Assembly: GCF_002797755.1 (NCBI RefSeq) | Contig: NZ_PGFI01000013.1 | Coordinates: 337,172 to 401,171, forward strand | Direction: 5' to 3' | DNA length: 64,000 nucleotides | Source of the DNA: Brevirhabdus pacifica | Lineage (GTDB): Bacteria; Pseudomonadota; Alphaproteobacteria; Rhodobacterales; Rhodobacteraceae | Shown here: piece after piece, positions 29,341-38,925 of the stretch | How the letters are laid out: every line of letters begins with the position of its first letter | How positions within the stretch are numbered: the first letter of the stretch is position 1 | Notes under the pieces: model-generated | The model's input: the letters and a program-made list of their open reading frames with translations, nothing else | Databases searched by the model: none | Told to the model about the DNA's origin: nothing | Translations under genes and position numbers: made by a program

Positions 29341-29394
29341 GGCTTGCCTGACCGTCGTCAGATGGTAAAGCCGGGGCCAGCCCGAGGATTGGAG
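29341..29394 (+). promoter_or_regulatory. Structured 5' leader of ahcY
   Basis: A hairpin runs from GGCTTGCC (29341-29348) to GGTAAAGCC (29364-29372) with an inner TGAC/GTCA stem and CGTC loop. An alternative pairing of GGGCT with AGCCC (29379-29383) is possible. The Shine-Dalgarno sits in ATTGGAGCA, 8 nt before the ATG. This may be a cis-regulatory RNA, but no known riboswitch consensus could be matched with certainty. Confidence 0.35.
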
Positions 29395-29402
29395 CACGAC
29401 AG

Positions 29403-30797
29403 ATGACCAAAGACTATATCGTCAAGGATATTTCGCTGGCCGACTATGGCCGCAAGGAACTCGCCATTGCCGAAACCGAGATGCCGGGCCTGATGGCCCT
29501 GCGCGAGGAATACGGCGCCAGCCAGCCGCTGAAGGGTGCCCGCATCGCCGGCAGCCTGCACATGACGATCCAGACCGCGGTCCTGATCGAGACGCTGACC
29601 GCCCTGGGCGCCGAGGTCCGCTGGGCCTCGTGCAACATCTTCTCGACCCAGGACCACGCCGCCGCGGCCATCGCCGCCGCCGGCATCCCGGTCTTCGCCA
29701 TCAAGGGCGAAACGCTGCCGGAATACTGGGACTATGCCGACAAGATCTTCGACTTCGGCGATCAGCCCGCGAACATGATCCTGGACGATGGGGGCGACGC
29801 CACCCTCTACATCCTGATCGGTGCCCGCGTCGAAGCCGGCGAAACCGATCTGATCGCGACCCCCACCTCGGAAGAGGAAGAGGCGCTGTTCGCCCAGATT
29901 CGCAAGCGGCTGAAGGACAGCCCCGGCTGGTTCACCCGCCAGCGCGACGCGATCAAAGGCGTCAGCGAGGAAACCACCACCGGCGTCCACCGCCTCTATG
30001 AGCTGGTCAAGGCCGGTCAGCTGCCCTTCCCGGCGATCAACGTCAACGACTCGGTCACCAAGTCGAAGTTCGACAACAAGTACGGCTGCAAGGAATCGCT
30101 GGTCGACGGCATCCGCCGCGCCACCGACACGATGATGGCCGGCAAGGTCGCCGTTGTCTGCGGCTATGGCGACGTGGGCAAGGGCTCTGCCGCCTCGCTG
30201 CGCGGCGCTGGCGCCCGCGTGAAGGTGACCGAGATCGACCCGATCTGCGCCCTTCAGGCCGCCATGGACGGGTTCGAGGTTGTCGTCCTTGAGGATGTCG
30301 TCGCCGACGCCGACATCTTCGTCACCACCACCGGCAACAAGGACGTGATCCGCATCGAGCACATGCGCGAGATGAAGGACATGGCCATCGTCGGCAACAT
30401 CGGCCACTTCGACAACGAGATCCAGGTCGCCAATCTGAAGAACCACAAGTGGACCAACATCAAGGACCAGGTGGACATGATCGAGATGCCTTCGGGCAAC
30501 CGTATCATCCTGCTGTCCGAGGGTCGTCTGCTGAACCTCGGCAACGCCACGGGCCACCCCTCGTTCGTGATGTCGGCCAGCTTCACCAACCAGGTGCTGG
30601 CGCAGATCGAGCTTTGGACCAAGGGTGACGAGTACAAGAACGACGTCTACATCCTGCCCAAGCACCTGGACGAGAAGGTCGCCCGCCTGCACCTGGCCAA
30701 GATCGGCGTCAAGCTGACCGAGCTGAAGAAAGAGCAGGCCGACTACATCGGCGTGCCGCAGGAAGGCCCGTTCAAGCCCGAGCATTACCGCTACTGA
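29403..30797 (+). CDS. ahcY: Adenosylhomocysteinase (SAH hydrolase)
   Basis: AhcY reversibly hydrolyses S-adenosylhomocysteine to adenosine and homocysteine, keeping methylation running. The 464-residue protein shows [16 protein letters not shown], the NAD-binding [30 protein letters not shown], and the C-terminal [10 protein letters not shown]. Length and C-terminus match alphaproteobacterial enzymes. GGAG precedes the ATG. A strong terminator follows. Confidence 0.98.
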   Translation: MTKDYIVKDISLADYGRKELAIAETEMPGLMALREEYGASQPLKGARIAGSLHMTIQTAVLIETLTALGAEVRWASCNIFSTQDHAAAAIAAAGIPVFAIKGETLPEYWDYADKIFDFGDQPANMILDDGGDATLYILIGARVEAGETDLIATPTSEEEEALFAQIRKRLKDSPGWFTRQRDAIKGVSEETTTGVHRLYELVKAGQLPFPAINVNDSVTKSKFDNKYGCKESLVDGIRRATDTMMAGKVAVVCGYGDVGKGSAASLRGAGARVKVTEIDPICALQAAMDGFEVVVLEDVVADADIFVTTTGNKDVIRIEHMREMKDMAIVGNIGHFDNEIQVANLKNHKWTNIKDQVDMIEMPSGNRIILLSEGRLLNLGNATGHPSFVMSASFTNQVLAQIELWTKGDEYKNDVYILPKHLDEKVARLHLAKIGVKLTELKKEQADYIGVPQEGPFKPEHYRY

Positions 30798-30846
30798 CGG
30801 CAGGCGCGGCGGGCCCGGCCCGATCGCGCAGCCAACTCCGGAATCG

Positions 30847-30876
30847 CCCGGCGGGACCCGTTCCCGCCGGGTTTTT
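30847..30876 (+). terminator. Rho-independent terminator of ahcY
   Basis: A perfect 10-bp stem, CCCGGCGGGA with TCCCGCCGGG, has a CCCGT loop and is followed by TTTTT. It lies 49 bp after the ahcY stop. Confidence 0.92.
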
Positions 30877-31052
30877 CTTGGGCGAATGGGGCCGACGGCG
30901 GCCCCGTGGGTCGGCCCTGTCCCGGGGTGCCGAACCCGCCCGCCTAGCCCTGAAATCGAAAATTCTTTGTTCCGTGGGCGTTTCACCTTAACGTCAAGCA
31001 GTGCCGCAGGGCCGGTCAGCCGGTCCGGACGCCGTGGAAACAGGAGAACGAC

Positions 31053-31394
31053 ATGGGTAAAAGAGACGAGCTGATCGAGCGCTACGCCGACGATCTGAAG
31101 AAAAAGTGCAACATGAATCCCGACATGGATCTGCTGCGCAAGGTGACCATCGGATGCGGACCGTCGATCTATAACGCCGATTCCGCGACCATCGCCGCCT
31201 CTCAGCCGGGCGAGGTCGAGACCGTGAAAAACAATTTCCTGATCAAGAAACTCGGCCTCAGCGACGGCCCCGAGCTTGGCAACGCGATCGAGGAGGCCTT
31301 CGAGACCTATGGCCGGTCCGAGCGGAACAAGTATCGCGCCGTGGTCTATTACATGCTGACCAAGAAGTTCGGCCGCGAGTCCGCTTACGCATGA
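31053..31394 (+). CDS. DUF2853 family protein
   Basis: The 113-residue protein MGKRDELIERYADDLKKKCN resembles the DUF2853 family, small alpha-helical proteins of unknown function. Conserved-looking blocks include KVTIGCGPSIYNADS and KNNFLIKKLGLSD. An ideal ribosome-binding site (CAGGAGAACGAC) precedes the ATG. It stands alone between the ahcY terminator and a large hairpin. Confidence 0.85.
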   Translation: MGKRDELIERYADDLKKKCNMNPDMDLLRKVTIGCGPSIYNADSATIAASQPGEVETVKNNFLIKKLGLSDGPELGNAIEEAFETYGRSERNKYRAVVYYMLTKKFGRESAYA

Positions 31395-31608
31395 CCCGGA
31401 GTCGGCAATCCTCTGCCAACCGTTGACGTAAACTGCGGACAATTCTCCGGACTAAGAAGTTGTCGAGTCAACTAACCCCGGGTAGAAAGACCTCAAGGAC
31501 GAGGGGCCAGCGGCCCGCCATCTTGGGGCCTTGGCGGGCGCAGATGGCCACCCGGCGACCTATGTGCACGAGGGGTGCGTGATCAGGTTGGGGGTGCCGA
31601 TCCAATTC

Positions 31609-31654
31609 ACTGGCCGGCCGGACGATGCGGGGGTGCATCGACCGGCCGGCCAGT
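31609..31654. terminator. 46-bp nearly perfect stem-loop between convergent genes
   Basis: ACTGGCCGGCCGG, A, CGATGC on one side pairs with GCATCG, A, CCGGCCGGCCAGT on the other around a GGGGGT loop. This gives a 19-bp-paired stem with a single A-A mismatch. No T-run follows. It lies in the otherwise featureless 31395-31712 gap between DUF2853 (+) and EVE (-), so it may serve as a terminator/insulator for both. Confidence 0.55.
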
Positions 31655-31712
31655 TCACGTTTCGGGGCACGGGTCAGACGGGCCAGACGGGGGGGCGACG
31701 CACAAAGCGCCC

Positions 31713-32135
31713 TCAGGCCTTCGGGATCCCGCCCAGTTCACAGATCAGATCCCATTCGTCGTCGGCCACGGGCTGCACCGACAGGCGGCTGTTCCTGACC
31801 AGGACCATCTCGGCCAGGCGCGGCTCTTCGCGGATCTGCTCCAGGGTGACGGGGGTGGGCAGAGGGCGGATGGCGCGGATGTCGACGCATTCCCAACGCG
31901 CGTCATCCGTGGTGCTGTCGGGATGGCTTTCGGCGATCACCTCGACAATGCCCACGACCGCCTTCTCGCTTTGTGAATGGTAGAAGAAGCCCTGATCGCC
32001 CAGCTTCATCTCGCGCATGAAATTGCGCGCTTGGTAGTTGCGCACGCCGTCCCATTCCTCTCCCTTGGCGCCGCGCGCCTGCTGATCCTGCCAGGACCAG
32101 GTCGAGGGTTCGGACTTGAACAGCCAGCGGGCCAT
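31713..32135 (-). CDS. EVE-domain protein
   Basis: The 140-residue protein is a single EVE (PUA-like) domain: MARWLFKSEPSTWSWQDQ, GVRNYQARNFMREMKLGDQG, FFYHSQ, and the C-terminal LVRNSRLSVQPVADDEWDLI. EVE domains recognise modified bases in DNA or RNA. The ATG at 32135 shares its first base with the last base of the YciI-family stop, which supports this start over 32267. Confidence 0.9.
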   Translation of the reverse strand: MARWLFKSEPSTWSWQDQQARGAKGEEWDGVRNYQARNFMREMKLGDQGFFYHSQSEKAVVGIVEVIAESHPDSTTDDARWECVDIRAIRPLPTPVTLEQIREEPRLAEMVLVRNSRLSVQPVADDEWDLICELGGIPKA

Positions 32136-32407
32136 CAGCCGATGACCTTCTTCCAGGGGTGGAACTCGACCGAGGTGAAGAGGTCGGCGGCGGCATAGGG
32201 ATCGCCCGAGGCCCAACCGCGGGCTGCGGACATGTCCTCGACCTCGAGGATGATGAGCGAGCCGCACATCTCGCCATGGGCATCCAGGATCGGGCCGGCC
32301 ATCTCGACGCAGCCGGTCTTCTCGATATAGGCCAAGTGGGCGTCGCGGTTGTCCTTGCGGATCTGGAGGGCACCGGGTTTGTCGTGGGCGATCAGGGCAA
32401 TACGCAT
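32135..32407 (-). CDS. YciI family protein
   Basis: A 90-residue YCII-type protein (MRIALIAHDKPGALQIRKDN, RDAHLAYIEKTG, DPYAAADLFTSVEFHPW). The DP pair in the DPYAAADLF segment is the typical YciI pattern; biochemical role unknown. It starts 1 nt after the gpsA stop and overlaps EVE, forming a tsaD-gpsA-yciI-EVE operon. Confidence 0.9.
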   Translation of the reverse strand: MRIALIAHDKPGALQIRKDNRDAHLAYIEKTGCVEMAGPILDAHGEMCGSLIILEVEDMSAARGWASGDPYAAADLFTSVEFHPWKKVIG

Positions 32408-32408
32408 T

Positions 32409-33380
32409 TCATTCCTCTTTCAAAGGTCGGGCGAGCAGCAGCTCCTTTGCCCGGTCTACATCGATCTTGCCGCTGACGACGGCGTTGACAAGGGTGGTGA
32501 TCGGCATGTCGATCCCCTCCTGCTTGGCGATCCCGGCCACGGCGCGGGCGGTATGCACCCCTTCGACCGTGGTGCCGGCGCCGGTGCCGGAGGCATCGCC
32601 CCGGCCCAGTGCCAGCCCGTGGGCATAGTTGCGCGATTTCTCGGAGGTGCAGGTCAGCACCATGTCGCCGAAACCCGAAAGCCCCGCCAGCGTCTCGGGC
32701 CGCGCGCCACGCAGCCGGGCAAAGCGGCCCATTTCGGCATAGCCGCGGGTCATGAGGGCTGCCCGGGCGCTTTCGCCGAGGCCCGCACCCACAGTCAGCC
32801 CGCAGGCGATCGCCATCACGTTCTTCAACGCGCCGCCCAGCTCGGCGCCGACGGTGTCGGAGGTCAGGTAGAGACGCAGCGCCGCGGTCGAAAGAAGCGT
32901 CTGCAAAGCCGTCCCCGCAGCGGGGTCGGCACAGGCCAGCGTCAGCGCGGTGGGCAGGCCATTGGCCAGGTCGACGGCAAAGCTGGGGCCCGACAGGATC
33001 GCCGGCACGGAATCCGGCACGGCGTTGGCAATGATCCCGGTCGGGCCAAGGCCGCTGCGCAGGTCGATCCCCTTGGCGCAGGCCACCAGCCGGCGCCCGG
33101 CCAGCAGCTTGCGGTTCTCGGTCAGGAAACCGTCGAGGGTCTGGGCCGGGATCGCCAGCAGGACCGTGTCGGCCCGCAACGCGGCCGGATCGTCGGCGAT
33201 GTTCAGACTTGGCGGCAGTTCGACCCCCGGCAGGCGCCGGTCGTTGCGGCGGCTCTCCCGCATCTCATCTCGGTGCCCGGGGTTGCGGGACCACAGGCAG
33301 ACCCGACGTCCGTCGCGGGCCAGGGTGACGCCAAGGGCGGTGCCGAAGGCGCCCGCGCCGATGATGTCCACGTCACTCAT
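32409..33380 (-). CDS. gpsA: Glycerol-3-phosphate dehydrogenase [NAD(P)+]
   Basis: GpsA makes sn-glycerol-3-phosphate for phospholipid synthesis. The 323-residue protein has the N-terminal dinucleotide fold [21 protein letters not shown] and the ACAKGID segment with the family lysine. It continues with [14 protein letters not shown] and [21 protein letters not shown]. It overlaps tsaD by 4 nt at its start. Confidence 0.97.
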   Translation of the reverse strand: MSDVDIIGAGAFGTALGVTLARDGRRVCLWSRNPGHRDEMRESRRNDRRLPGVELPPSLNIADDPAALRADTVLLAIPAQTLDGFLTENRKLLAGRRLVACAKGIDLRSGLGPTGIIANAVPDSVPAILSGPSFAVDLANGLPTALTLACADPAAGTALQTLLSTAALRLYLTSDTVGAELGGALKNVMAIACGLTVGAGLGESARAALMTRGYAEMGRFARLRGARPETLAGLSGFGDMVLTCTSEKSRNYAHGLALGRGDASGTGAGTTVEGVHTARAVAGIAKQEGIDMPITTLVNAVVSGKIDVDRAKELLLARPLKEE

Positions 33381-34492
33381 GCCTTGGCCCCTTTCTTGCC
33401 CGAACCCAGAAGGCTGGGGCTGGTGCGATCAAGCGGCCAGCGCGGCCGCGGAACCAGATCCTGCGGCTCGACAAGGTCGGCGGCAAGCCGTTCGGCGCCG
33501 GCCCATGCGATCATCGCGGCATTGTCGGTGCAATAGCGCAACGGCGGGGCGACCAGGGCGATGCCGCGCGCGTCGGCGAGCGACTGCAAGCCCTTGCGAA
33601 GGGCCGTATTGGCGGCAACGCCGCCGGCCACCGCAAGGGCGGGGACCTGCCCGCCGCAGGCTCCGGCCGCCACATCCAGGGCGCGGCGGGTCTTCTCGAT
33701 CAGCACGTCCGATGCGGCGGCCTGGAAGGCGGCGCACAGATCGGCCCGGTCCTGGACCGACAGCCCGCCTTTCTGCGCGACGATCCCGTCCCGGGCGCGT
33801 AGTAGGGCGGTCTTCAGCCCGGAAAAGGACATGTCGCAGCCGGGCCGGTCCAGCAGGGGGCGCGGCAGGCGGTGGGCGGTCGGATCGCCAGCGCGTGCCT
33901 CGCGCTCCACCGCCGGGCCGCCGGGTTGTTCCAGGCCCAGCAGGCGGGCGCATTTGTCAAAAGCCTCGCCGGGGGCATCGTCGATCGTGCCGCCCAGCCG
34001 GGTGAAGCTGTCGACGCCGCGCACCAGCAGGAACTGACAGTGCCCGCCCGAAACCAGCAGCATCAGATAAGGAAATTCCAGCCCATCGGTCATGCGCGGG
34101 GTCAGGGCGTGACCCGCCAGGTGGTTGACCCCGATCAGCGGCAGGCCCGCGCCGGCGGCCAGGCCGCGCGCGCACATCACCCCCGACATCACCCCGCCAA
34201 TCAGGCCCGGGCCCGAGGTGACGGCGATCGCATCCACCGCCGAAAGCGGCACTTCCGCCTGTGAAAGAGCCTGTTCCACGGCCAGGTCCAGCTTTTCGGC
34301 ATGGGCCCGCGCGGCCAGTTCGGGGACAACGCCGCCAAAGGCCGCGTGAAGGTCCGTCTGCCCGTGCACGACCGAGGCCAGCACCCGCCCGGGGCCCGTG
34401 ACCTGCCCGTCGGCGGCGCGCGTCAGCTCGACCACGGCCGCGGCCGTGTCGTCGCAGCTGCTTTCCAGCCCCAGCACTGTCAGCTTGTCCAT
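33377..34492 (-). CDS. tsaD: tRNA N6-adenosine threonylcarbamoyltransferase TsaD
   Basis: TsaD transfers threonylcarbamoyl to A37 of ANN-decoding tRNAs. From [17 protein letters not shown] it has 371 residues. The metal-binding HLAGH motif lies in [14 protein letters not shown], with [41 protein letters not shown] and [13 protein letters not shown] also present. An upstream extension to 34885 is antisense to hemD and is rejected. It is divergent from hemD. Confidence 0.97.
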   Translation of the reverse strand: MDKLTVLGLESSCDDTAAAVVELTRAADGQVTGPGRVLASVVHGQTDLHAAFGGVVPELAARAHAEKLDLAVEQALSQAEVPLSAVDAIAVTSGPGLIGGVMSGVMCARGLAAGAGLPLIGVNHLAGHALTPRMTDGLEFPYLMLLVSGGHCQFLLVRGVDSFTRLGGTIDDAPGEAFDKCARLLGLEQPGGPAVEREARAGDPTAHRLPRPLLDRPGCDMSFSGLKTALLRARDGIVAQKGGLSVQDRADLCAAFQAAASDVLIEKTRRALDVAAGACGGQVPALAVAGGVAANTALRKGLQSLADARGIALVAPPLRYCTDNAAMIAWAGAERLAADLVEPQDLVPRPRWPLDRTSPSLLGSGKKGAKA

Positions 34493-34580
34493 GGCACCGC
34501 CCGTTCCTCGCGCCGCAGCTTGCCCGGCGCCCGTTCCGCAGGTAACACCGCCGACAGGCGCAAACAATCCCGGCGGAGCC

Positions 34581-35297
34581 ATGGCGCGAACGATCCCCAC
34601 CGTTCTACTGACCCGCCCCGAGGCGCAGTCGCGGGCGCTGGCGGATCTGTTGCGCGCACGTGCCGGACCCCAAACCCCCATCGTGATCGCGCCGCTCATG
34701 CGCATCGAAAGCATCCCGGCCGCGTGGGACCGCGCGGCGCCCGTGCTTCTTTTCACCTCGCAGCAGGGGGTGGCGGAGTACCGGGCCCAGGGCGGCGCCG
34801 GCGGTGGGCAGGCCTTCTGCGTCGGCGACAGCACGGCCCGCGCGGCCGAGGCCGCCGGCCTGCAAGCGACCTCGGCCGGCGGCACGGTGGAAGATCTTTT
34901 GCGCCTCCTGATCGCCCAACGCCCTGCCGGGCCGCTTCTGCACCTGCGCGGCGCCCACGCGCGGGGGAACCTGGCCCAGCGTCTCTGCGACGCAGGGCTG
35001 CAGGCGCGTGAATGCGTCGTCTATACTCAGCAGGACGTGGCACCAGGCGATGCCGCGCGGGCGCTTTTCGCCGCGCAAGCCCCTGTCCTGGCACCGATAT
35101 ATTCGCCCCGCTCTGCCCTGCGCTTTGCCCGCGAATTCGCCCCGGCACCCAGCGCCCACCTGCTGTGCATGAGCGAATTCGTCCAACAGAATCTGGAACC
35201 CGATGCGTTCGGGCGCATTGATGTTATTGCGCAGCCCGACGGCGCCACTATGGTTGAGTCTGTTCTACGGATTCTTCTCCAGGCGTCGCAAGGCTGA
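34581..35297 (+). CDS. hemD: Uroporphyrinogen-III synthase
   Basis: HemD cyclises hydroxymethylbilane to uroporphyrinogen III. The 238-residue product [17 protein letters not shown] is divergent in sequence like all HemD proteins, but keeps the TRPE start, [22 protein letters not shown], and [14 protein letters not shown]. Its place before Mic60 and HemY supports the call. GGCGGAGCC lies just upstream of the ATG. hemC is not adjacent in this window. Confidence 0.88.
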   Translation: MARTIPTVLLTRPEAQSRALADLLRARAGPQTPIVIAPLMRIESIPAAWDRAAPVLLFTSQQGVAEYRAQGGAGGGQAFCVGDSTARAAEAAGLQATSAGGTVEDLLRLLIAQRPAGPLLHLRGAHARGNLAQRLCDAGLQARECVVYTQQDVAPGDAARALFAAQAPVLAPIYSPRSALRFAREFAPAPSAHLLCMSEFVQQNLEPDAFGRIDVIAQPDGATMVESVLRILLQASQG

Positions 35298-35335
35298 GGC
35301 CTGGCTACCCGGATCGTCGATTTTGACGGTGCGGG

Positions 35336-36991
35336 ATGACCGATGCCGACAAAGACCGGAACGAAGGAAATACCAGAGTGGCCCGATCCAGGAAAACCAA
35401 CGGCAAGACGGGCAGCCCCCGTTCCGCCGCATCTTCCAAGACCCCCTCGAAAACCACGCCCGCCGCAGCGCCGGAGGAGGCCACATCACAGGCCCCCGGA
35501 TCACAGGTCCGCGGCACCGGCGCGCCGGTCACGGCCGTAAGCGGCAAGCGCCGCACCCCCAGTCGCCTTGGCCCGACCGGAAAGCCGATCGAAGGCGCCG
35601 CGCAGGCGGCCGCCACATCCTCCGCCTCCGCGTCGCAGGCCCCGGCCGCCGGGTCCATGCCAAAGGTGTCCCGCAGCCGCAAGGACGGGGGCCCGACGGG
35701 CAAGACCCCTTCGGAGGACAAGATCATCACGCCCCCGCCCGGGGCCGAGGTGGCTGGCGATCATGGCACCACGACCCGGCGCGAGGATGCCGCCGAAAAC
35801 GGCAGCGATGAGACCGAGGCGCAGGCCGAAGCGACGCCGCCCGCCGTCTATCCCACGCCCGCCCCAACCTCCGAACCCCGGACCGAGGCCCGTCGCGGCG
35901 GGTTCTTCCCGATGGTGCTGGGGGGAATCGTGGCTGGCCTGATCGGTTATGGCACCGCGCAATACCTCGGGCCCGACGGCTGGTTCCCCACTGCCCGCAA
36001 CGGCGGTGATCAGGACGGAACAACCCTGGCCGAGCTTCAGGCCCAGATCGAAGAGCTGCGCGCCGAGGCTGCCACCGCCGCCGATGGCCGCGCCGCCCTT
36101 GAGACCGAACTTGCCAGCGCCCGCAGCGGGGCCACCGACAGCGCGGCGCCCTTGGTCGACCGGCTGGATGGCCTCCAGATCAACTCGGAGGAGCTTGATC
36201 AGCGCCTCGCCGCGCTGGAAGAGGCGCGCGCCACCGACCCCGCTGAAGAGGTTCAGCAGTCCCTGGCCACCTTCGAGGAGCGTCAGCAACAGCAGTTTAC
36301 CGAGCTTCGCAGCACCCTGACCGATGAGATGGCGGCGAGCCTTGCCCCGGTCCGCGAGGGGCAAGATGCCCTGGGCCGCGATCTTGCGGCACTGCAGGAG
36401 CGTGTTGCACGCCTGGAAGAGGGGCTTGAGGCGCGTCTGGCCGAAGTCTCGGACGTGCGCGAAAGCGCCGAGGCCGCCGAGGCCCGCGCCCGGCGCCAGG
36501 CCGCGCTGGCCGACATCCAGGCCGCACTGACCTCGGGCGCCCCTTACCAGGAGCCTGTTTCGGCCATCGCCGCCAGCATGGACGGGGCCGAGGCGCCCTC
36601 CGTCCCCGAGGCTCTGGCAGCCACCGCCCAGGATGGCGTGGCGACCCTGGCGCAGCTGCAACAGGATTTCCCCGACGCGGCCCGCGCCGCCCTGGCGGAA
36701 TCGATCAAGGCGACGGCCGGCGACGACCCGGTCAGCCGCTTCGGCGCCTTCCTGCGGACCCAGACCGGGGCCCGGTCGCTTTCGGCCCGCGACGGCGACG
36801 ATCCCGATGCCATCCTGTCCCAGGCGCAGGATGCCCTGAACCAGGGCCGGGTCGAGGAGACACTCACCCTGCTGGAACGCCTGCCCGAGGAAGGGCGCGC
36901 CGAGATGGCGACCTGGATGGCGGCGGCGCGCGACCGCGTCGCTGCACTTGCCGCCTTCGATGAATACTCTGCCAGCCTGGCCCAGAATTAA
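35336..36991 (+). CDS. Mic60/mitofilin-family inner-membrane protein
   Basis: The 551-residue protein has a long disordered, Ala/Pro/Thr-rich N-terminal region (~190 residues) and one transmembrane helix (GFFPMVLGGIVAGLIGYGTA). A long coiled coil follows (about 220-400), then a C-terminal mitofilin-like domain ending LAAFDEYSASLAQN. Alphaproteobacterial Mic60 homologues lie between hemD and hemY and shape intracytoplasmic or cristae-like membranes. Layout and neighbours match exactly; the membrane-shaping role here is inference. Confidence 0.88.
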   Translation: MTDADKDRNEGNTRVARSRKTNGKTGSPRSAASSKTPSKTTPAAAPEEATSQAPGSQVRGTGAPVTAVSGKRRTPSRLGPTGKPIEGAAQAAATSSASASQAPAAGSMPKVSRSRKDGGPTGKTPSEDKIITPPPGAEVAGDHGTTTRREDAAENGSDETEAQAEATPPAVYPTPAPTSEPRTEARRGGFFPMVLGGIVAGLIGYGTAQYLGPDGWFPTARNGGDQDGTTLAELQAQIEELRAEAATAADGRAALETELASARSGATDSAAPLVDRLDGLQINSEELDQRLAALEEARATDPAEEVQQSLATFEERQQQQFTELRSTLTDEMAASLAPVREGQDALGRDLAALQERVARLEEGLEARLAEVSDVRESAEAAEARARRQAALADIQAALTSGAPYQEPVSAIAASMDGAEAPSVPEALAATAQDGVATLAQLQQDFPDAARAALAESIKATAGDDPVSRFGAFLRTQTGARSLSARDGDDPDAILSQAQDALNQGRVEETLTLLERLPEEGRAEMATWMAAARDRVAALAAFDEYSASLAQN

Positions 36992-37001
36992 GGACGACTT
37001 C

Positions 37002-38726
37002 ATGCTTTGGTCTTTGTTGAAGATTACGATTTTTGTCGCCCTGATCGCCGCGGCCACCTTGGGCGCGGGCTACCTGATGGAAACCTCCGGCGGCATCCGC
37101 CTGTCGGTCGCCAATACCGAGTTCACCCTGGGACCGCTTCAGTCCGTGGTCGCGGTTCTGTTGCTGGTTCTGGCGCTGTGGATCCTGTTCAAGCTGGTCG
37201 GCCTGCTGGTGGCGATCCTGCGCTTCGTGAAGGGCGATGAGACCGCGCTGACCCGGTATTTCGACCGCAACCGCGAGCGCAAGGGATACCAGGCGCTGTC
37301 GGATGGAATGGTCGCCCTGGCCTCGGGCGAGGGGCGGCTGGCCATGGCCAAGGCCGAGAAGGCCGAGCGGTATCTGCATCGCCCCGAGCTGACCAACCTG
37401 TTGACCGCACAGGCCGCCGAGATGGCCGGCGATCACACCCGCGCACAAGAGGTCTACAAGACCCTTTTGCAGGATGATCGCACCCGTTTCGTCGGCATTC
37501 GCGGTATCCTGCGCCAACGCTTGGCCGAGGGGGATACCGACACCGCGCTCGCCCTTGCCCAGAAAGCGTTCGAGCTGAAGCCGCGCCACAACGAGGTGCA
37601 GGATGTTCTGCTGAAGCTTCAGGCCGATGATGGCGACTGGGCCGGCGCGCGCCGCACCCTCGACGCCAAGCTGAAATCGGGTACCCTGCCGCGCGACGTC
37701 CACAAGCGCCGCGATGCCGTCCTGGCCCTGGCCACCGCCCGCAGTGGCGCGCAGGGCGACGGCGTTTCGGGCGATGCGGCGATCGAGGCCAACCGCCTGG
37801 CGCCCGATCTGGTGCCCGCCGCCGTGCTGGCGGCCGAGACCTATATCGACCGTGCGCGCCCGCGTTACGCGACCAAGGTGCTGAAAACCGCCTGGGATGC
37901 CGAACCTCACCCCGACCTTGCCGCCGCCTTCGCCCGGATCGACCCCGAAGAGACGCCGGCGCAGCGCATCAATCGCTTCCGCGCCCTGGTCAAATCCAAC
38001 CCCGACCATCCCGAGTCGCGGATGCTGATGGCCGAGCTTCACATCGCCAACGAGGATTTCCCCGAGGCGCGACGCGCCCTGGGCGATCTGGTCACGACCC
38101 ATCCCACCGCCCGTTCGCTGACCATCATGGCGGCGATCGAACGGGGCGAGGGGGCGGACGATTCGGTGGTTCGCGGCTGGCTAACCCGGGCACTGACCGC
38201 GCCCCGTGGTCCCCAGTGGATCTGTGACAATTGTCACCACCTGCACGGTCACTGGACTCCCGTCTGCGGCAATTGCCACGCCTTCGACACCCTCGCTTGG
38301 CGCGAACCGCCCACCGGCGAGGTCGCAATGCCCAACTCGACCGACATGCTGCCCCTGATCGTGGGCCGGCCCGACGCCTCGGGCTCCGGTGCCGGCACGC
38401 CGGCCCTGTCCTCGGGCGGGACCGCCGCGATCGAGACGCGCGGCCCCGTCGCGGAAGAGGTCGTGCCCCCCGCCGAGCCGCCCGCGCGGTCCGAGAAGGA
38501 CACCGACAAGGATGTGGAGGATGCGGAGATCGCGGCCGCGTCGGACACCGATAGGTCCGACGAGGAGCTTCCGCCCAGCGCCATCCCCCCCTCCAGCCCC
38601 GCCGCATCCTCGGAAAACGAGGGCGACGAGACGGTCGAGGGCGACGCCCCCCACGGCAAGACCGTCGGCATGGCCATGCCCCGCGTCATGCCGGATGTTG
38701 AGCCGCCGACACGCCGCCAAGCCTGA
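37002..38726 (+). CDS. hemY: HemY-like tetratricopeptide membrane protein
   Basis: The 574-residue protein starts MLWSLLKITIFVALIAA, 10 bp after mic60. It has two transmembrane helices (about 5-25 and 45-70), the HemY N-terminal domain and TPR-like helices (KAEKAERYL, ALAQKAFELKPRH). A C-terminal zinc ribbon follows (WICDNCHHLHGHWTPVCGNC). An acidic, Pro-rich tail of about 120 residues ends it. HemY proteins accompany hemD and are implicated in haem metabolism without a defined reaction. This is not the B. subtilis-type HemY oxidase. Confidence 0.9.
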   Translation: MLWSLLKITIFVALIAAATLGAGYLMETSGGIRLSVANTEFTLGPLQSVVAVLLLVLALWILFKLVGLLVAILRFVKGDETALTRYFDRNRERKGYQALSDGMVALASGEGRLAMAKAEKAERYLHRPELTNLLTAQAAEMAGDHTRAQEVYKTLLQDDRTRFVGIRGILRQRLAEGDTDTALALAQKAFELKPRHNEVQDVLLKLQADDGDWAGARRTLDAKLKSGTLPRDVHKRRDAVLALATARSGAQGDGVSGDAAIEANRLAPDLVPAAVLAAETYIDRARPRYATKVLKTAWDAEPHPDLAAAFARIDPEETPAQRINRFRALVKSNPDHPESRMLMAELHIANEDFPEARRALGDLVTTHPTARSLTIMAAIERGEGADDSVVRGWLTRALTAPRGPQWICDNCHHLHGHWTPVCGNCHAFDTLAWREPPTGEVAMPNSTDMLPLIVGRPDASGSGAGTPALSSGGTAAIETRGPVAEEVVPPAEPPARSEKDTDKDVEDAEIAAASDTDRSDEELPPSAIPPSSPAASSENEGDETVEGDAPHGKTVGMAMPRVMPDVEPPTRRQA

Positions 38727-38744
38727 GCGAAAATAGGACTACCA

Positions 38745-38776
38745 CCGGCGGCCAAAGGTTGCTAATAGGCCGCCGG
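38745..38776 (+). repeat. Perfect 9-bp inverted repeat just before tRNA-Thr
   Basis: CCGGCGGCC (38745-38753) pairs with GGCCGCCGG (38768-38776) around an AT-containing loop, ending 1 bp before the tRNA 5' end and after hemY. No T-run follows. It could end the hemY transcript or assist tRNA processing. Confidence 0.4.
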
Positions 38777-38777
38777 G

Positions 38778-38853
38778 GCCCCAATAGCTCAGCTGGTAGA
38801 GCAACTGTTTCGTAAATAGTAGGTCGGCGGTTCGAGTCCGTCTTGGGGCACCA
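38778..38853 (+). tRNA. tRNA-Thr (anticodon CGT)
   Basis: A full cloverleaf of 76 nt including encoded CCA. The acceptor stem GCCCCAA pairs with TTGGGGC, the D-arm is GCTCAGCTGGTAGAGC, and the anticodon loop TTCGTAA reads CGT (ACG codons). The T-arm contains GGTTCGAGTCC. Confidence 0.97.
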
Positions 38854-38925
38854 CTTCTCAAAAATCCAAGCACTTCTCCGGGGCATGACCCCAAAGCAAA
38901 CCGGGTTATCCGCCCGACCCAGCCC

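Noticed and set aside
29358..31442. 694-residue minus-strand frame over ahcY and DUF2853
   Set aside because: Antisense to ahcY and crosses its terminator; composition matches reversed ahcY codons.
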